From Akebia trifoliata (Eukaryota; Streptophyta; Magnoliopsida; Ranunculales; Lardizabalaceae), in the NCBI GenBank assembly GCA_017979445.1, contig CM030716.1, positions 8,679,974 to 8,743,973 on the forward strand: 64,000 nt of DNA. The letters are read 5' to 3'. The notes under the pieces are model-generated. The model was not told the origin of the DNA and searched no databases. It saw only the letters and a program-made list of their open reading frames with translations. Below are positions 47,701 to 58,980 of this stretch, one piece after another; positions within the stretch are counted from its first letter, which is position 1; each line of letters starts with the position of its first letter. The translations under genes were made by a program, and so were the position numbers.

Positions 47701-50700
47701 CAAATCTAAAGATCAAGATAGTAGTTTTTGAAATAGAATATGATAAGATCTTTTTATAGAAAAATATAGGATTTCCTATAAGGGATTAAAGTTATACTCA
47801 AAATGATGCATATATTGAGAATGAAATTAAATAAATTAAAACTAATTTATTATTGAGTGGTGACAAATCACCTAAGCTTAGAGGGGTGTCAAATTTCCCA
47901 AAAACCTTAAGGGATTGGGAGTGAATAAATGGATGGAAAGGGGGCGGGCAACATTGTCAAAGGGCATGTCATTAGCTTTAACAAAGGAGGTATCTCATGC
48001 AACCGACAAAAAAGTTAACGGGGGTGTCTAAATAACTCAGAATTGAAGGAAAGCAACTCCAACCCCCCCTCCCTCCCGCCTTCACTGGTCGAGTCAATTA
48101 CAAAATCCAATTTCTATAAAAATTGGATGAACCCGTCGGATTGAATTGGTTGGACCAAGGATTCGACTAACCACTGAATTGGTTGGATCAATGACATGAC
48201 TGATCCATTTAGCTGATATAATTACACAACAATCCTTCCTAACTCTTGAATGCTTGGGTTGAATGTGATCATTGGCATCAATTCGAAAAGGCATTCATTA
48301 TGATTGTTCAACTGATATTGGATCACAACACGATTGCATTGAAACACAATGATAGATAGATGATAGTATGTAAAGGGAAAAGTGTTGTGTATGTGAACAT
48401 CTTTGTGAAACTCATTTCGTAATTTAATCAAATACCTATTAGGTATTTCACCAAATACCTTATATGCAATACCTTCAAAGACCTTGTTTAATAATGGCAA
48501 GGAAGGACAAACCCAACTGATAGTAGCAAATACAAAGAAGATAAACAACCACACAAAGAAAGACTAAGAATACAATACTCACAACATGACATTTTACATG
48601 GTTCACCAAAGGTTACATCTATGGAGGTATGAGCGTTAGAGCTCGATTTCACTATAAAAAAAATGAGGCAAATCAATACAAGGAAATACCTCTATTATTT
48701 TGCTTCACCTTCTTCTATATCTTAGTCTTTCCAAACCTCTCAACCTCTCCTTTCTAGGTTTTCTTTTTTTCTCTACTCTCTTACCCAAATTACCTTGGAC
48801 TGACCTAAAAATACACACACACTTGAACCAAGCCTAATTAATTTTGAGCCATACTTCAACAATCTCCACCTTAGCGAAAAAACTCCTCAATCTTCGGAAA
48901 CATGGAAATCTCAATGTGTTTATAGCACCTCCACCTTGATGAGAAATCTCTTATCTCCAACACCGTAGGGAGGTGCCCTCTAATCTAAATAAGTAATGAG
49001 ATTAAGTAATTTCAAGCAATGCTCAAACTTGTCCCTTTTAACCAGCTTAGTGCGATCTCCCCCATTTGCCACTAGTGCAAAATATACTCGTCCTTTCATC
49101 CAAACCTTTGAGGTGATTGATGATCCTCCTTAACCTTTCATGTGTGCTATGCTAGAAGGCTCATCATGAACCCTCTCTAGTTGTTCTTCCCTATCAAATG
49201 TATTACCATCCTCAAATTGAATTTGAGGTACTTCCTTTGTGATCTTCACGGTGGTAAAATAGGAATTTCGGTAACAACTACCTTGTCACCAACAACCGAC
49301 TTCTCACCATCATCTTTCCTGAATTCTCCTTATGTTATGGAACTTTCATCAAAAATCACATCTCTATTAAGGATTTTCTTCTTTTTTATCGGATCCCAAA
49401 GTTTGAATCCTTTTACTCCCTTCTTAAATCCGAGGAAGATGCACTCAAGTGGCTTTGATTACAACGTATTTTTATTATCACTAGGAATGAGAATATATGT
49501 TTTGCATTTGAACACCTTCAATGTAGAATAGTCAACTTCTTTGCCCAACTATACTTCTTCGGCACATTTAAACTCAAGTAACTTTGATGGTGATCGATTA
49601 ACCAAACAACGAGCATGGTTAACCGATTCTACCCAAAATAGTTAGACCAACCCCACATGTTGTCTCATGCATCTTTCCATTTCAATGAGAGTTCTATTCA
49701 TCATCTAAGCCACGCTATTTTGTTGAGGATTTTTCTTCATAGTGAAATGCCTTGTGATGCCTTTTTTTCTTTGCAAAACTTCAAGAACTTGCCATCTTTG
49801 TACTTACTTCTATTGTCACTTCTTAAATATTTGATCTTTCTCCTCATTTGATTTTCTACTTCAACTTTTCATTTCACAAACTTGGCAAAGACTTCGGATT
49901 TCTCTTTCATAAAGTAGACCTAAACTTTTTTGAAAAATCATCCATGAAAATGACAAAGTAGAGAGTTCCACCTTTTGATTTAGTAGATGCGAATTCCCAC
50001 ACATCGGAATGAATGTAGTTTAATAACCCCATAATGAAATCATGTTTGATTCAATAGAAAAATTAAGGAGAATATGACGAAAATCCAGCCTTGAAGCTTC
50101 ACAAGTCCCAGCAAGCTTCCATGATCGAACTAGCTTTCTTATGCTTTCCAAGCCTGAACGAAATTGCTTTCCACCATTTTTTGGCCTGGCAAACTTTACT
50201 ATAAGAGCAAACTTAAATTTCTCCGATCCAGCATTCACATCTTCATCCAAGAATGAGATAGAAGGTTCTCCAAGCCAAAGTGATGGCTTCTTCAAAGATC
50301 TCGGAGGAGACTCATCCTTCGAAGGAGGATCTCCCTCTATGTTCTCTCTTGATTTGGCTACTACTTCCGCAAAGAAGCGAGATCCTATGCTCAAAGGATT
50401 TTCGCTCTCCATCTCTCTCCTATTTTATGGAAATCTAATATCTTCAAGATATGTGATGGGATACAATATAGCATTGATATAGTGTATCTCATGCACATTA
50501 TTATAATCTATACACCTTATCTCTATTAGAGAGAGCACACACACGTATGTTATTTAGGTTTGAATATCAACTATATGAGGTTACATTCATTACAAAACAA
50601 GATATTTCAAGGTAAATCAGCTAAAGTTTATCATTTTGATCATGTTAATCATGTAATGGTTGTGTCAGTTTATAGACTCTTTCTTAGTTCCACTTCAATG

Positions 50701-53700
50701 ATTCATATTTGTTATACATTTCCCACATAGACTGCCTTAAGAGTTTGTGGATTACGTTGGGGGTACTTGTGATCTCCAGCTCTTGTATTGGCTCCTTGAA
50801 TTCAAGACAGAACCCAATACTTTTAGGTTGATTAAGCATGTTTAAAATCTTATATCAACAAAATTTTCATTCCTCTTGAACTTTGTCTTTGTAAGTTTTT
50901 TATGTTTAAGATTCTGTAATTTATAGATTGCAGAGACTTCTTCAGTAGATCCCTATTTGTTGTCGGAGAGATTGGGGTAAACGATTACTACTATGCTCTT
51001 AACAGAATGAGTTTTGAAGAGGTTCGGACCTTTGTACCCTCAGTCATCAATGTTATATCCAAAGCAATCCAGGTGAGCACAAAAGCAAAATTGATATAAA
51101 TAAAATGTTGTTGTGTCATGTACATATAAAACATCTGATTGTTTTATATACCATACAGTTTGCCCACATTGTTGTCCATTATTGTCACATTTGGAAATTA
51201 TATTTCTTTAAGAACTCTAGTATCAAACATCACTCTTCATCGAGCTAAGGGCTGAGATGGAAAGATGTTTCCTCTGGATACATTATCTTTAGAGATCGAC
51301 ATGAGGTCAAACATTTCAAAAAGAATATCCAGATTTGTATACTAAGGGAATTCCCTTTGTAAATGTTTTTTTCTTTATCAATATATCTTTGTTTGCTTAG
51401 GGGGAAAATAAGATGCTTCAAAGTATACATTATACAAATAGAAAATGTTTACTCTTATATTGCTAGAAGGCTAGTAAAAGTGGTTCAACATGCAATAAAT
51501 TTATTTTCCATAAAAAGCCCCCACATTTTGAATCTTAAAAAAAAAAAACCCTAATATATTACATGATAAAATATGATATAAAATTAAATTATCTAGTTGA
51601 AATCTTTTTAAATTTTTTTAAGATAATTATAAAATTTTTTAATCATGCATAAATTTTAATATTTTTTTGTAGTAAATGTGACTTTGCACATGCCATTTGC
51701 TAGTTGATATTAAACCTATATAATTAACTTTACTGAGGATCATTTCCTACCAATCTAAGAATTTTTATTAGTGTTTTTAAAAAGAATACTAAATCAGTAC
51801 AAAACAATCGTAAGGAACTGGTAAACGAAATTACCAAACTGGATCATTGTTATGAATCAAAAAATTTATTCTAAATTAAATGAAAACATTAAAATGAATC
51901 TATATATACATATACATTAGTTGTTGGATATGAGATTTAAGGCATCGTTACTCATAATCTCCATTGATGTCATCTTCTTCTTCTTGTAAAAAGAAATTGA
52001 TCAAACAAGGGGCCCAGACGTTCATGGTTGCGGGAGGTTTTCCATTTGGATGCTCTGCAGTATTTCTCACAAAATTTCAAAGCCTTAAAAAGGAACTCTA
52101 CAACCCAAAAACGGGTTGTTTGAAATGGTTAAACGAATTTTCCAAGTATCACAACAGTCTACTTAAGAAGGAGTTGGGTAGATTGCGAAAGCTACATCCT
52201 CATACCATCATCATCTATGCTGATTACTACACTGCAGCCATGCACTTTTATCGCTCTCCAATTCAATTCGGTGCGTACTCCAACCTTCGTTTGAGAGATA
52301 TTTTTTTAATTATTCAATTAAGAAATTATGTGATGTTATCGAGAGTTGTTGTTTTAATTGAGGATTTAGGAAAGATAAATTTCTATACTGATTAAATGGT
52401 CAGAAAATCATCAATCAAATTGACTTTTGATTGAAGGATTAGGGGTGAAACTTGGTTTGGTTTGGTTCTGTTGGGTTCTATGGATTGCCAATATTCTATA
52501 AATTGTAAGGAACATTTTTAACGAAAAAACAAACATATAATAAATAAAAAATTTCATATAATAAATCACTAATCTATCCAAAAGAAGTCATTAGTTTAAC
52601 CATAAAAGATCATTAATTTATGTCCCAACTCCTAAAATAATTCATAATAATTATTATATACATATATATTTATTTATGGGAAGCGTTTGGAGGCTCTAAA
52701 GAGAGCCAAACATTTTTCAAAATAGAGATTAGAAGTTTTGGAGTGAGCTAATTTTCATGAGGATGAAATATATATATATAGGGTCCCTTTCAGCAACAAA
52801 CATTTTGACAAACATTTTGGCAAAACATTTTTCAAAACATGGGTTAGAGGTTTTGGAATGAGCTGATTTTTGGTGAGGATGATCTCTACGGTGAGGAGAT
52901 CATCCTCACCAAAAATCAGCCCATTCCAAAACTTCTAGCCCCATGTTTACAGGTTGAAAAATCGTGGACCGTCCATTTTTTATAAACCATTTTTGATCGG
53001 TTAGAAGTTTTGGAATGGGCTGATTTTTGGTGATGATGATCTCCTCACCATAGAGATCATCCTCACCAAAATCAGCCCATTCCAAAACCTGCAACCCATG
53101 TTTTGAAAAATGTTTTGCCAAAATGTTTGTCAAAATGTTTGTTGCTGAACATTTCCCATATATATACATATATATATATATAGGGTCCCGTTCAGCACCC
53201 TAAGCTTTACCACACACTTTAACAAACGTGTTTTGTCCTACATGGGTTAGAAGTTTCGGAATGGGCTGATTTTTGGTGAGGATGATCTCTATGGTGAGGA
53301 GATCATCCTCACCAAAAATCAGCTCATTCCAAAACTTCTAACCCCATCAAAAACGATTTACAAAAAATGGACGGTCCACCATTTTTCAACTTGTAAACAT
53401 GGGGCTAAACATTTCGGAATGGGCTGATTTTTGGGGAGGAGGATCTTCTAATCATAGAGATCATTCTCACCAAAACTCAGCCCATTCCAAAACTTCTAAC
53501 CCATGTAGGAGAAAAAACGTTTGTTAAAGTGTGTGGTAAAACTTAGGGTGCTGAACATTTCCCATATATATATATGGGAAATGTTCAGCACCCTAAGTTT
53601 TACCACACACTTTAACAAACGTTTTTTCTCCTACATGGGTTAGAAGTTTTGGAATGGGCTGAGTTTTGGTGAGAATGTATATATGGGAAATGTTCAGCAC

Positions 53701-56002
53701 CCTAAGTTTTACCACACACTTTAACAAACGTTTTTTCTCCTACATGGGTTAGAAATTTTGGAATGGGCTGAGTTTTGGTGAGAATGATCTCTATGATTAG
53801 AAGATCCTCCTCCCCAAAAATCAGCCCATTCCGAAATGTTTAGCCCCATGTTTACAAGTTGAAAAATCGTGGACCGTCCATTTTTTGTAAATCGTTTTTG
53901 ATGGGGTTAGAAGTTTTGGAATGAGCTGATTTTTGGTGAGGATGATCTCCTCACCATAGAGATCATCCTCACCAAAAATCAGCCCATTCCGAAACTTCTA
54001 ACCCATGTAGGACAAAACGCATTTGTTAAAATGTGTGGTAAAACTTAGGGTGCCGAACGGGACCCTATATATATATATATATTTGATCGATAAGCTGAGG
54101 CTATGAAGGGCCCCACCGTGATATATTAATTAAAAGACTAATGCTGAAAAAAACAAGCATTCAAATCCTCCAAGAGGATATTATACAGATCCACAGGAAC
54201 ATTCGAAGAATAAAAAAAACTTAAATTTTCATGAACTGCTCCACTCCTAGCTAACCAATTAGCAACTTTGTTAGATTCTCGCCACGAAAACTCCAACTCA
54301 ATTGAATTAAAGCCACGCATAGCAAATTTGATCTCTTTGAGCATATTAATAACTCTCCATGGCGTATTTCATTCTTCCTTGATCCGTTGAACCATAAGTA
54401 ACGAATCTGAGTTGACAATTACATCCAAGTAACCTCTCATCAGCAAATGATTCAAATCATGAAGAATGGCCTCCATCTCTATGGTTATGATATATGTATG
54501 CATTGAAGGACCAAACTCAGCAATCAACAATTCTCCACTCTCATTCCTTGCGATGAATCCAATTCCAGCACCATTCTCTGGCAACGAGTCATCAGTATTC
54601 ATCTAGACCACACCCATTGGAGGAGGATTCCATCAACCTCTCTGTTTTCTTTAACAACCGTCTCTCCATTACAGCCCCATAACTGGACCAAATGAAAAGT
54701 AGCTATTATAGGCGTCCTTATACCTTCAAGCTTTCCACATTCATCATCCATAATCATTTGGCAAAGTTGCTGCACAGTGACTTCCCTCTTCTCGAAAATT
54801 CGTCGATTCCTCTCACGCCAAAGATGATAAATGGTTGAGCAAAACATAAGGCTCCACACACTCGAAATGTGCGCTTGGTCACGAACAAAATCAGCTTCAT
54901 CTTCAATACTACCCACCGTCTGTCTAAGTAGTCCAGCCCAGTTCAACACAATTTTCCAAGTTGCACTAGAGTATCTACACTTGAAAAAAAGATGTTATCC
55001 TCCACATCGTTACAGCACAATACACATTGAGAGACCAACAATAATCCCCTCTTCCTCAGATTCTCAACTGTTAACGGACTTTTATGAGGATGATTTCTAG
55101 GGTGAAGAGATCATCATCACCAAAAATCAGCTTATTCCGAAAGTTCTAACCCTAATTTACAATTTGACCAATCGTGGACCATCCTATTTTTGTAAACTAC
55201 TTTTGATGGGGTTAGAAGTTTCGGAATGGGCTGATTTTTTATGAGGATGATTTGTGCTCATCATAGAGATCACCCTCACAAAAACATCAGCTCATTTTGA
55301 AATTTCTAACCCATAGATTGAAAAAATGTTTGGCTCTCTTTAAGACCTTCGAACACCACCCTTTATTTATTGCATAAGGGTGCGGTTCTATACATGCTTG
55401 GTCCGAGAACCGAATAAAATTGATCGATTCTCCATTTTTCGTAATCCAGAACTAAACTGCAACTTGTTTGAAATTGAACCAAACCACCCCAAAACTATTG
55501 GTTCTCGGCTTGAACCGGACCAAGTTGCACCCTATGTTGGACTAGTGAAGGAAGAGCGAAAAGTTTATTGGATTTGATGATGGGCCTAAATGGTTATTAT
55601 AATGCATGGGTGTTTTTCTATAATCATTGTGGATCACCATAATATGGCCTTTTCAAATGGAGTCTCCTATTAAATAATGTGACCTCTTTAAGATAATTTA
55701 TAAAGGGCCCTGATTGGGCTTTCAACACTAAGTACTCAATGACTCAAAAGTGGATGATCACATCATTTTTTATGGTTTCAGGCTTTTCAAAGGGGGCACT
55801 TACAGCTTGTTGTGGAGGGGGAGGTCCATATAATTTCAATTCATCAGTTTTGTGTGGAAATAGAGGTTCAACAGTCTGTGAAGACCCATCATTGAATGCC
55901 AACTGGGATGGCGGTCACCTAACAGAAGCGGCATATAAAACAATTGCCACTAGTTTATTATATAAATCCTATACCATTCCACCAATCAACATCTCTTGTT
56001 AA
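44789..56002 (+). CDS. GDSL esterase/lipase (SGNH hydrolase), five exons, complete
   Basis: Exons 44789-45026, 46670-46888, 50927-51072, 51994-52270 and 55782-56002 join in phase at GT-AG introns to give 366 residues, the normal size for the family. A hydrophobic N-terminus (residues 2-20) is a likely secretion signal. Block I 'FSFGDSLADTGN' carries the nucleophile Ser34; block II 'QGANFAVTGATA' lies at about 102-113; block III 'GEIGVNDY' carries oxyanion Asn171; block V 'NWDGGHLTEAAY' carries Asp336 and His339. All four catalytic positions are present. The sequence resembles the plant clade that includes acetylajmalan and sinapine esterases ('DFIAQSLGVPLLPPYL', 'GCLKWLNEF'), but the substrate cannot be told. 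An in-frame ATG at 44675 lies inside the adjacent transposon, so 44789 is preferred. Introns 2 and 4 (4.0 and 3.5 kb) hold transposons; exons are free of stops. Confidence 0.9.
45972..46188. mobile_element. MITE in GDSL intron 1
   Basis: The left arm CCTTGGCTCATGAAGAATGA is mirrored by TCATTCTTCATGAGTCAATGG at the right. Inner words CACATGATCCCAACCATTTA and AATGATTGGGATCATTTG are also inverted. A third, partial arm (TCATTCTTCATGAGTCAAT near 46482-46500) and another CACATGATCC at 46345 suggest a second, decayed copy just downstream. Confidence 0.6.
46263..46327. repeat. 27-bp tandem repeat in GDSL intron 1
   Basis: The unit beginning TCTTCTAAATTAGGTTATAA occurs twice perfectly (46263-46289, 46290-46316) and once partially (46317-46327). 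Confidence 0.9.
47221..47385. mobile_element. Fold-back MITE in GDSL intron 2
   Basis: About 70 bp at the left (with GGAGTGACCTTAGGCTAGAA) are mirrored, with mismatches, by the right arm (TTCCAGCCTGAGGTCACTTC) around a short loop near 47292-47312. No target duplication was resolved. Confidence 0.65.
48383..48871 (-). repeat. Copia 3' LTR in GDSL intron 2
   Basis: On the minus strand it begins TGTTGAAGTATGGC directly after a purine-rich GGTGGAGAT, a typical polypurine tract and LTR start, and it aligns with 5547-6111. It lies antisense inside intron 2. Confidence 0.7.
48872..50030 (-). pseudogene. Copia pol remnant in GDSL intron 2
   Basis: The minus strand shows a sequence close to 660-1390: integrase pieces near 50000-49550, then 'KKILNRDVIFDESS' near 49370-49330, a proline-poor linker, and a direct jump to 'MKGRVYFALVANGG' near 49100, with no reverse transcriptase or RNase H. 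It is therefore an internally deleted copy of the same copia family as the element at 660-6111. Stops and shifts are common. Confidence 0.75.
50020..50412 (-). pseudogene. LINE ORF1-type fragment (DUF4283-like)
   Basis: A 130-codon minus-strand frame begins 'MESENPLSIGSRFFAEVV' and contains 'ALIVKFARPKNGGKQF' and 'CEASRLDFRHILLNFSIES', the pattern of the DUF4283 domain that opens gag-like proteins of many plant LINEs. The frame runs into copia-derived sequence at 50030 and stops there. Zinc knuckle and ORF2 are absent. It fills the gap between the copia remnant and the left border of duplication copy 2. Confidence 0.6.
52781..53157. mobile_element. TA-flanked fold-back MITE J
   Basis: It starts GGGTCCCTTTCAGCAAC and ends TTGCTGAACATTTCCC between TA-rich runs. 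It is the closest relative of C in the other cluster 34 kb away. Confidence 0.85.
53183..53563 (-). mobile_element. TA-flanked fold-back MITE K
   Basis: It starts GGGTCCCGTTCAGCACCC and ends GGTGCTGAACATTTCCC. It shares the private variant GTAGGAGAAAAAACG (GTAGGAC elsewhere) with L and M, which lie in the opposite orientation. Confidence 0.85.
53576..53677 (+). mobile_element. TA-flanked fold-back MITE L, truncated
   Basis: Only the first 102 bases of an element are present, beginning GGGAAATGTTCAGCACCC and stopping at TGAGAATG. They match the start of M with a single change. After seven bases of TA-rich sequence M begins, so L is either the remains of a tandem duplication or an element cut by deletion. 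Confidence 0.8.
53685..54065 (+). mobile_element. TA-flanked fold-back MITE M
   Basis: It starts GGGAAATGTTCAGCACCC and ends GTGCCGAACGGGACCC, then (TA)n to 54082. It carries the CTCCTAC variant also found in K and L. Confidence 0.85.
54083..55083 (-). mobile_element. 5'-truncated LINE in GDSL intron 4
   Basis: The minus strand shows the end of a zinc-finger-RT domain ('CVLCCNDVEDN' near 55010, 'YHLWRERNRRIFEKR' near 54810), then RNase H ('MNTDDSLPENGAGIGFIARN', 'EMEAILHDLNHLL', 'VNSDSLLMVQRIKEE' within 54369-54602) and 'FSWRESNKVANWLARSGA' near 54270. A TAG separates two frames. The 3' end near 54083 ('CAGCTTATCGATCAAA') resembles other LINEs here and runs into (TA)n. ATGAGGATGA at 52757-52766 and 55084-55093 is the target duplication, so everything between, MITEs included, arrived with or after this LINE. 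Confidence 0.85.
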
Positions 56003-57170
56003 GTACCAATAGGGGATGTTGGGTGTGTCTGATTTTGTTCCATGTAGGCTACATTCAAATCTGATTGCTTGATGGACGTTTCATTAATCTTTCGAAAGGA
56101 AAATAAGTGTGATGACAATGTTACTCTCTTTAAAGAAATTTACGCCTATGCTACAATTGATAGATGCACACAGATGAATAACATGTTGCACAAATGTAAC
56201 AATGCCCAATAGTCACGAACTATTTGTTCAACGTTTTATGCATCCAAAAACTTGTAAAACCCACATTTGGAATAATACCCCAAAATTTTGCAGCATCAAC
56301 CTACAGAAAAAACCATGGTGCTGAAACATAAGGTGATGAAGGGTCATGGGACAACCTTGACTCAAGCTGTCAAGCAATATTTGCACTATTATTATCTTCG
56401 GTGTTGTGCCAAAGGTTCATGGCGCCAAAAAGTCACAATGCTGATTTAGCCATGGCCAAGATAAACCAGCCTCTGCAAATCAATCGTTTTCAAGATCAAT
56501 GAAAGTAGAGGACGGGTATGTGTAACACAGGGTCGACCTAGGACTTTCAACCACCTATCGTAATATAGACGACTTGGTCAAAACAATCACAGTAAAAATT
56601 AGAAGAGATGCATTGTGAGCTCCTCAAAACATTCTTGGAAGTCCTTTGCAAAGTTGGGCCCTCAGTGATCATTGAAAGTATCTTCAAAAATACCGTTAAA
56701 GGAGGAAACCTGACATTGAGCCTCCTTGAACCATAGTGAGGCTTCGAATTCTCTCATGCGAGCCTCATCAATTCTTCAACCAACTATCATCGATTCTAAT
56801 CTTCAGCAGAAATTTAAGAAGCATTCCAAATCATCGGACTCTTCACTTGTTGAGAACTCGAAAAATTCGGGTTCTTTTAACAAGCACAAAGTCCCCTACG
56901 AGATTGGCCTCTCAGCGTAGACTAAAAAAAATCCATCATTGTCGATGAATAAGGTGAGGTACATTTGGATGCCTCAACACAATCCAAAACCGTGGCATCC
57001 CCAAATTTTCAATCACTTGGTGATAAGCCCATTTCAACTCACAAAACTCATCGTGACTTTCTTAATTCGACGACAGTTAAATCCATTTTAGAGAAACTTA
57101 AAAGAAAAGTTCTAGATAATCGTGATTTTGATGACGCAATCAACTACCGATTGGATTGACTTCCAATCCC
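56003..57170. other. 3' flank of the GDSL gene, unassigned
   Basis: This contains the 3' untranslated region of the GDSL gene and duplicated sequence matching 12402-14040. The frame at 56965-57159 is the counterpart of 13805-14146. No polyadenylation signal was chosen with confidence; no other gene was recognised. Confidence 0.45.
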
Positions 57171-57872
57171 TACTCTTAGGTGCTCACACCATCGTTACAA
57201 CTCTGATTTCATGCTTGTGGATCTTACACCATACACACTGCTCCACTACAGTCTTTGTTATCTCCATGCCATCCTTATGAATTTGGTGTTGTGCTTGTGG
57301 CTCTAATGTCATCCTTACGATTCTGATGCCATGCTTGTGGATCTCACGCCATCCTCATGGCTCCAATGCCATCCTTATGGCTCTCATGTCATCTTTACAA
57401 CTCTGATGTCGTGCTTATGGCTCTAACGCCATCTTCACAGCTCCAATATTGCGCTTATGGTTCTCACGTCATCCTCACAGTTCCAACACTGTATTCACGA
57501 TGCCCCTACCTCCCTCATAGTGCTCAAGCCATCCTAACAACATGAGTTGTCAGATACCATGTCATCCCCATGGCATCTAAACCATTGTTTGTGATGCTCA
57601 AGCCACCTAACAACATGAGTTGTCAGATCACATGTCATCCCCATGGCATCTAAACCATTTTTTGTGATGCTCAAGCCATCCTTATGGAACCGTGTGCTAT
57701 CATTACAACTTTTATGTTATCCTCACGACACTCATGTCAACCATTTGATTATCAAGTCGTTATTATAGTACTCATCAATTACTATGGTGTTACCATCCTC
57801 ATGGTGGTTATGCCATCATCATGGTGTCCAAACCATCATTGCGATGCTTATACTTCCTTACAGTGCTCTTCT
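57170..57872. repeat. 20-bp minisatellite array, copy 2
   Basis: Diverged 20-bp units as in 14040-14665. From 57300 to 57500 the steps 'CCATCCTTATGGCTCTCATG', 'TCATCTTTACAACTCTGATG' and 'TCGTGCTTATGGCTCTAACG' follow without gaps. Confidence 0.78.
57521..57669. repeat. 74-bp tandem duplication found only in copy 2
   Basis: A block beginning TGCTCAAGCC and ending TTTGTGA occurs at 57521-57594 and again at 57595-57669, with a few differences. Copy 1 has it once (about 14387-14460). Confidence 0.85.
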
Positions 57873-57877
57873 CATTG

Positions 57878-58980
57878 TCACAACACTTTTGTTTTTATCA
57901 TGATATGCAAGTCATGCTTGTGGTGTCAACATCTTTGTCATGGCACAGTACCCTTTTTGTAGTGCTTATGCTGTTAACATGGCATTCAAGTCATCTTCAT
58001 GCCACACAACACCTAACATCTCTAGGGAGCTCAAGTCAAGGGACTCTTGTTGGTTCTCACAAAATTCTTGTGTTCTCTTATGGAGCTTATGTCATCTTTG
58101 TGGTATTCATTGCATCTTTCATCATAATTTGCACTAAGGAATGCCCGCTTCATAGCTTATCACAACATTTACGCCATGTAGGGGCTAAATGTAGATGATG
58201 CAAATTAAACGACTCCCTGTATGTGCCACACGGACTGATCATAAGTGAGATGGAGCAACACAGTCAATGGGGGCCCAAAGAAGATGAGAGTTTGAAAGTT
58301 ATTTCACCTTTATTTTTTCCTATAAATAAGACAAGACAGTCAAATTTGAAGTGGTTGTTTTATCTTTTTTGAAGGATTATCACTACTACTACCTCATTGA
58401 GCTCTCACAGTTCTAATTCTATTCCATTTTTCTCACAAAGGGGTTTTCTATTTGTCTCCATCTCTTACGTATTTTAGATCTTATAATAGCTTCAAGAATA
58501 ATGGAACGGCTCATTAGAGCTCAGGTTCTGAATTTTGAATGAACCAGTATTGTACTCTCTCTCTCTCCCCCCCACCCCCACCCCCACCCCCACCCCCACT
58601 CCCTCTAGTTCCTTCTTAGTATTAATAAAATTGTATGACCATAAGAATATCATTGAAGGAGGCATGCCAAATTCCAATTTCAGCCAAGGCATCATTCACC
58701 CAAGGCACAAGACGCTATAACCATAAGAACATTGCCAAACGGCCAGGGAACATTGTGGACATAACTCCATCACCGAACGGCCATAAAACATAGTTTAGGA
58801 GGTAGTGAGACTACCTTGAGTGCCCCTTGGCGTGTGAGTAGTGTAAAAACCATATCCTCTGTGTACTTAAAAAAAATTGGGCATCGACACTCTTTTTATC
58901 AAAAAGAAGTTCTTTCAAGAATTTTTGACGACATTCTTGGTATCTTTTATGGAGATTCTCTTTATGATATGCGATTCAAG
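57878..58980. other. Duplicated sequence, possible decayed LTR
   Basis: Counterpart of 29010-30355. The TATAAATA at 58321-58328 and downstream pyrimidine-rich sequence look like a U3-R-U5 arrangement, with the minisatellite as a possible U3, but no termini or primer-binding site were found. Confidence 0.3.
58567..58600 (-). repeat. C-rich tract, G-quadruplex candidate on the minus strand
   Basis: Six runs of five or more C separated by single A residues. In copy 1 the corresponding place (about 29755-29773) is a plain CT repeat, so the tract is new to copy 2. Confidence 0.8.

Larger units (their letters stand above)
52678..55361. mobile_element. Old Mutator-like MITE, split by later insertions
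   Basis: Ortholog of 11577-11878. The outer ends are GGGAAGCGTTTGGAGGC and CTTCGAACACCACCC, flanked by perfect TTTATTTAT copies (52669-52677, 55362-55370), a 9-bp target duplication. Its middle is interrupted from 52767 to 55083 by a LINE and four fold-back elements. Confidence 0.85.

Noticed and set aside
49181..49531. 116-codon plus-strand frame in GDSL intron 2
   Set aside because: Antisense to the copia pol remnant, which has recognisable motifs on the minus strand.
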